Part shown: piece after piece, positions 60,911 through 64,000 of the stretch
Position numbering within the stretch: position 1 is the stretch's first letter
Layout: the number at the start of each line of letters is the position of its first letter
Assembly (NCBI GenBank): GCA_914767715.1
Contig: OU612074.1
Coordinates: forward strand, 19,764,062-19,828,061
Length of the DNA stretch: 64,000 bases
DNA from: Membranipora membranacea
Lineage: Eukaryota > Bryozoa > Gymnolaemata > Cheilostomatida > Membraniporidae
Reading direction: 5' to 3'
Notes under the pieces: generated by a model
The model's input: only the letters and a program-made list of their open reading frames with translations
What the model was told of the DNA's origin: nothing
The model's database searches: none
Translations under genes and position numbers: made by a program

Positions 60911-62689
60911 TAGACTTGATAATTACCATGGGAATCCAATTTTTAAATGTGGATGTGTAATTTTCCCTCGGTAATCTTTTACGTAATATATTCAATTTAA
61001 ATGGAATTTATTTTTGTATCACGATTTATATCAATCTCCGCTATTCAAACCCACACCAACCCACATCGCCCGAGTTATGGACATCTCCGACCTCCCCCAT
61101 TACATTTAAAGCCGGGCAGAAATCAAGGCCTAGCAGTTCTTCTTGTAGACCCTTCACTGTATATTTGGGCTGCACTTTTTGAGAGTTACTTGGCTTATTT
61201 TTTCTAATTTTAAAACAGAGCTGGACATTCTATTCTATGAATAAATTAGATAAAACACCTTTTGTAAGGAGTTGCCCACTGCCTCAGCCGGAAAGGAGAC
61301 TAAAAACTAAGACTAAAACATGATAATCATCAATGCTTACTGAGAGGCGACCGCCTGTTCCCTTTGTTTATTTTTTCGCCTCCAGCTCCAGTGGGAATAT
61401 CTGACCATGATCATGATCTTTATATTGTTTGCAGCATGAGTGCTCAGCTTCTTGTGGGAGATTCTGCTATGATTGTACGGATCAGTGGCTCTGGGTTTCT
61501 CTGGAGCTAGTGACCCTAGACACCAAGGATAAACAATAGGTCTCAGAACTATAGCCTTTTTGTGAGGAACACAAATAAACAGGATCAGCTAGCACTAAAA
61601 ATACATCATTACATATTTAATTACCAGGGAAGGGTTCTTTTGCGCGATATCCTCACTCAAAACAATGAGCTCATCGCTCAAAACATATTTTGCTCTTTTG
61701 TCATTCATCTTAGCATTGATCAACCAGAGAATAATTCTAGCAACTTTCAATTAAAATCTCAGCTAAACAACTGCATGTCATCAGATTTTGGGGCGCTACA
61801 AATGTGAAAGTGCCATGTGCCTTAAGCATAGAATTATCTATCTGGTTAACAAATTAGAGTTTTCATTGATCATTGATTTGAGAAACAAGTTTAGTACTTA
61901 TGTGGTCCATCTTGAATAATACTCAGACTCATACATCATACTTCTGAGGGACTGTCTTCTTCTATAGTTGTATGCCCTGTCTGTTTGACCAGCAGAATAT
62001 TTTCCTGAACGCTTTTCATGAAATGAGACTGAAAGTATTAATCATCTCTGTCTGTATATATGAATATAATATACTCTCCATGTACATGGTTGAAAGTTGG
62101 TCAAGATACTTTGTGTAATGATTGTTGCCATATGTACTAATATGAGCATTATAAAATTTCCATTTATGAATATAACACATTCCATCCGAGAGCAGAATAT
62201 TAATATTGTACTACCATAGACCTGCAACAGTTCGAGCGCGCTCATTATCACAGGGTTTCTTGTTACCATCTTATGCAAATATCTTTATATCCGACACTGT
62301 CATTAAGATTTACTTGCTATTTGGTCTTAACTATTAAAAATACACATAAATAATCGATTGATAACAAAATGAATCAGCAATTTTTTTTCATTCTGCCCAG
62401 AGAAACACCAAGACTAGAAAAGCGACGAAATAACAGTGAATAATAAAACCAGCCAATTATGTCTGCCAACCAAATTCCGCTTACAGCACATCCACAGAAC
62501 ACTTTTCAGCCAATCTGTTGGCCTGCGTCCTTCTCCAAGTTCACTTAAAAAGTCAACAGCAACCAAAAACGATCATAAATAATTGATTTTATGAAGCTGA
62601 GCCAAACGTAGATTTATTGAATGTCAAAGTATGTTTTTCAGAAGAATAAGAGAACGATCTTCAACCAATGTTGGAAGGGAAAGTGCAAA
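60911..62689. other. no gene seen
   Basis: Only short ORFs, including 61,562-61,807 (+), unrecognised. A short Cys-rich reading (ECSASCGRFCYDC, about 61,437-61,540) follows an acceptor-like ttgcag but has no partner exon. Confidence 0.4.
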
Positions 62690-62790
62690 TCAAGATGACA
62701 TGACATGACCAGCTTGGCTGGGTGGCTGCCCAATACAAAATCACTGCTGGTCCTGACGCCACCCAAGCTGGGAATCAAACATGAGTGCAT
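62690..62790 (-). mobile_element. tRNA-derived SINE fragment
   Basis: The minus strand contains gtttgattcccagcttgg (B-box) followed by gtggcgtcaggaccagcag. This recalls the caggaagagcatcc core of the SINE at 1,321. The head with the A-box is missing or too degraded to see. Confidence 0.45.
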
Positions 62791-63103
62791 CATTCTGATA
62801 TGCATGTTGATGCATATGATAAAATTACTATGGAGCCTGTATGTGTCTTGAAACAATAAAATCACAAATCAATATCTCGATTTACAGCTAATAAGAGTGA
62901 ATAGGATTAGACTGGGTTTTATGTGATTGTGTTTTTTGGGATATCATAGTTGAGCTCTTAAAAAAATTGTAGGGCTCCTTGGCCAAATCTATGATTGGCA
63001 TAATTAAATAGCTTTGAAATTTGTCAGATAGTTTAATACGGAAATGAGCCATACAATAATAATTATTATTAATTACCCACTACAGTGCTGTGGACTGGGT
63101 TTT

Positions 63104-63265
63104 GAAGAATTACAGAATGGTCCAACGATGAGCCATATGTTGGGTATTTATTGTACAGTGAAGAATTACGTTATGTCACGACGGTGAGCCATAGGTTGGG
63201 CTCCTATTTTTCAATGCACCTACAGTGAAGAATTACAGAGTGGCACAACGTTGAACACATGCACA
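63104..63265. repeat. three imperfect direct repeats (57-67 bp)
   Basis: The words gaagaattac...tg.cacgacggtgagccata.gttggg recur at 63,104, 63,161 and 63,227 with increasing decay. Non-coding. Confidence 0.7.
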
Positions 63266-63308
63266 AATTGCATAAAGTTTATCAAAACAACTATTAATTG
63301 CACAGCTT

Positions 63309-63540
63309 GTGAGTAAAATGGAGTGTGTCTGTACAAAACAAACAGGAACCATGAGATGTGGATGGAGTGTTGCTCCTGTGAGCAGTGGGTATGTGGATAC
63401 TGTGCCTCAATCGACAGGAGCACCTGGAAACATTTATCTAAAAAACTCCCAATATTCATTTATCGGCACTGCGCTTTTGACAAGGCCTCAGGAGAATACA
63501 GCTTTCGTGGTGCACTAATGAGGTTAGTGATAAAACCTTG
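63309..63540 (+). pseudogene. frameshifted PHD-finger-like zinc domain, probably from a transposon
   Basis: One frame (63,309) gives MECVCTKQTGTM, the start of a PHD-type CxC. The next frame (63,323) continues MECCSCEQWVCGYCASIDRS, then a later HC. A single frameshift between them breaks the domain. PHD fingers of this style are common in retroelement proteins of invertebrates, which is the reason for the transposon guess. No start, promoter or second domain was seen. Confidence 0.5.
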
Positions 63541-63566
63541 CTGCCTCAAAGAACTTGGTTAGACTT

Positions 63567-64000
63567 CATAATATAGGAGGTTTAGTGTTGAGGAGGTCAT
63601 TCTTCAATAGTTCTAATGCCCAAACGTTGGCCAGTGTTGGTGGTTGACAATGGATTACTACCAATAAAAACAATACAAAACTGTTCTTGGATATAAATTT
63701 ATTTATTAAATCTAAATCGGACCATTTACAACATTTCTGTGTTAAAATCAAGATGGGACATGCAGGACAAGCATTGACCTTTAAATAATTCAGTATGAGG
63801 AGCGGGCTGGGATTTTTTGGTACACAAATTAAAAATCTGATTGAGACATTTCTGTTTGGTCTAAACTAAAAAACTGCTGATCGATATCTATATGATTGTA
63901 AGTGCCGAAATAGGAATATAAACCACCTGACCGAATGGACTGTTAAATAAAAACCTAAAGATTATCCTCAGACCATATTTTATGATTTTTTATTTTATAT
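63567..64000. other. no gene seen
   Basis: AT-rich sequence to the end of the window, with no supported feature. Confidence 0.5.

Overview
The window is nuclear DNA from an animal, most likely a marine invertebrate. The reasons are many-exon genes with GT-AG introns of 0.1-3 kb, AT-rich intergenic DNA full of SINE, LINE and MITE fragments, and conserved animal genes: a tyrosyl-tRNA synthetase fused to an EMAPII-like domain, the flagellar protein ARMC2, a three-Ig GPI-type adhesion protein and a DEAF1-type SAND protein. I cannot name the species. All exon models below were read by eye; reading-frame phase was carried across every junction.

Layout. 1-12,100: almost gene-free, with one doubtful exon at the left edge, a tRNA-derived SINE, a MITE with a clear target duplication, a SINE with a U2 snRNA-like head, and a truncated LINE. 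12,183-21,138 (+): eight-exon IgLON/lachesin-like gene behind a TATA box, with SINEs, a LINE remnant and an antisense ORF in its introns. 22,927-34,737 (-): 19-exon ARMC2. 37,029-45,094 (+): 11-exon cytosolic tyrosyl-tRNA synthetase (YARS1), with a 516-bp foldback element in intron 1. 45,957-49,075 (-): six-exon gene for a short Tyr/Pro-rich protein I cannot name, which resembles axonemal or microtubule-inner proteins in style. 50,597-56,869 (+): nine-exon DEAF1-like SAND protein without a MYND finger. 57,202-60,910: small, poorly resolved genes around a head-to-head pair of starts, interrupted by another U2-headed SINE and a 95-bp higher-order minisatellite. 60,911-64,000: sparse, with SINE and repeat fragments and a frameshifted PHD-like zinc finger.

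Functional links are loose. ARMC2, and possibly the short Tyr/Pro-rich protein, point to motile cilia or sperm flagella. YARS1 is housekeeping, the Ig protein is a cell-surface adhesion molecule, and the SAND protein is a nuclear regulator. ARMC2/YARS1 and the Tyr/Pro-rich gene/DEAF1-like gene are two divergent (head-to-head) pairs separated by 2.3 and 1.5 kb.

Most interesting signals: three dispersed copies of a SINE headed by U2 snRNA sequence, one with a likely target-site duplication; a miRNA-like hairpin in a DEAF1-like intron; duplicated in-frame splice donors in ARMC2; the 183-bp-arm foldback in YARS1; the higher-order 95-bp repeat whose subunits resemble the tRNA B-box; and the apparent loss of MYND from a DEAF1-type protein.
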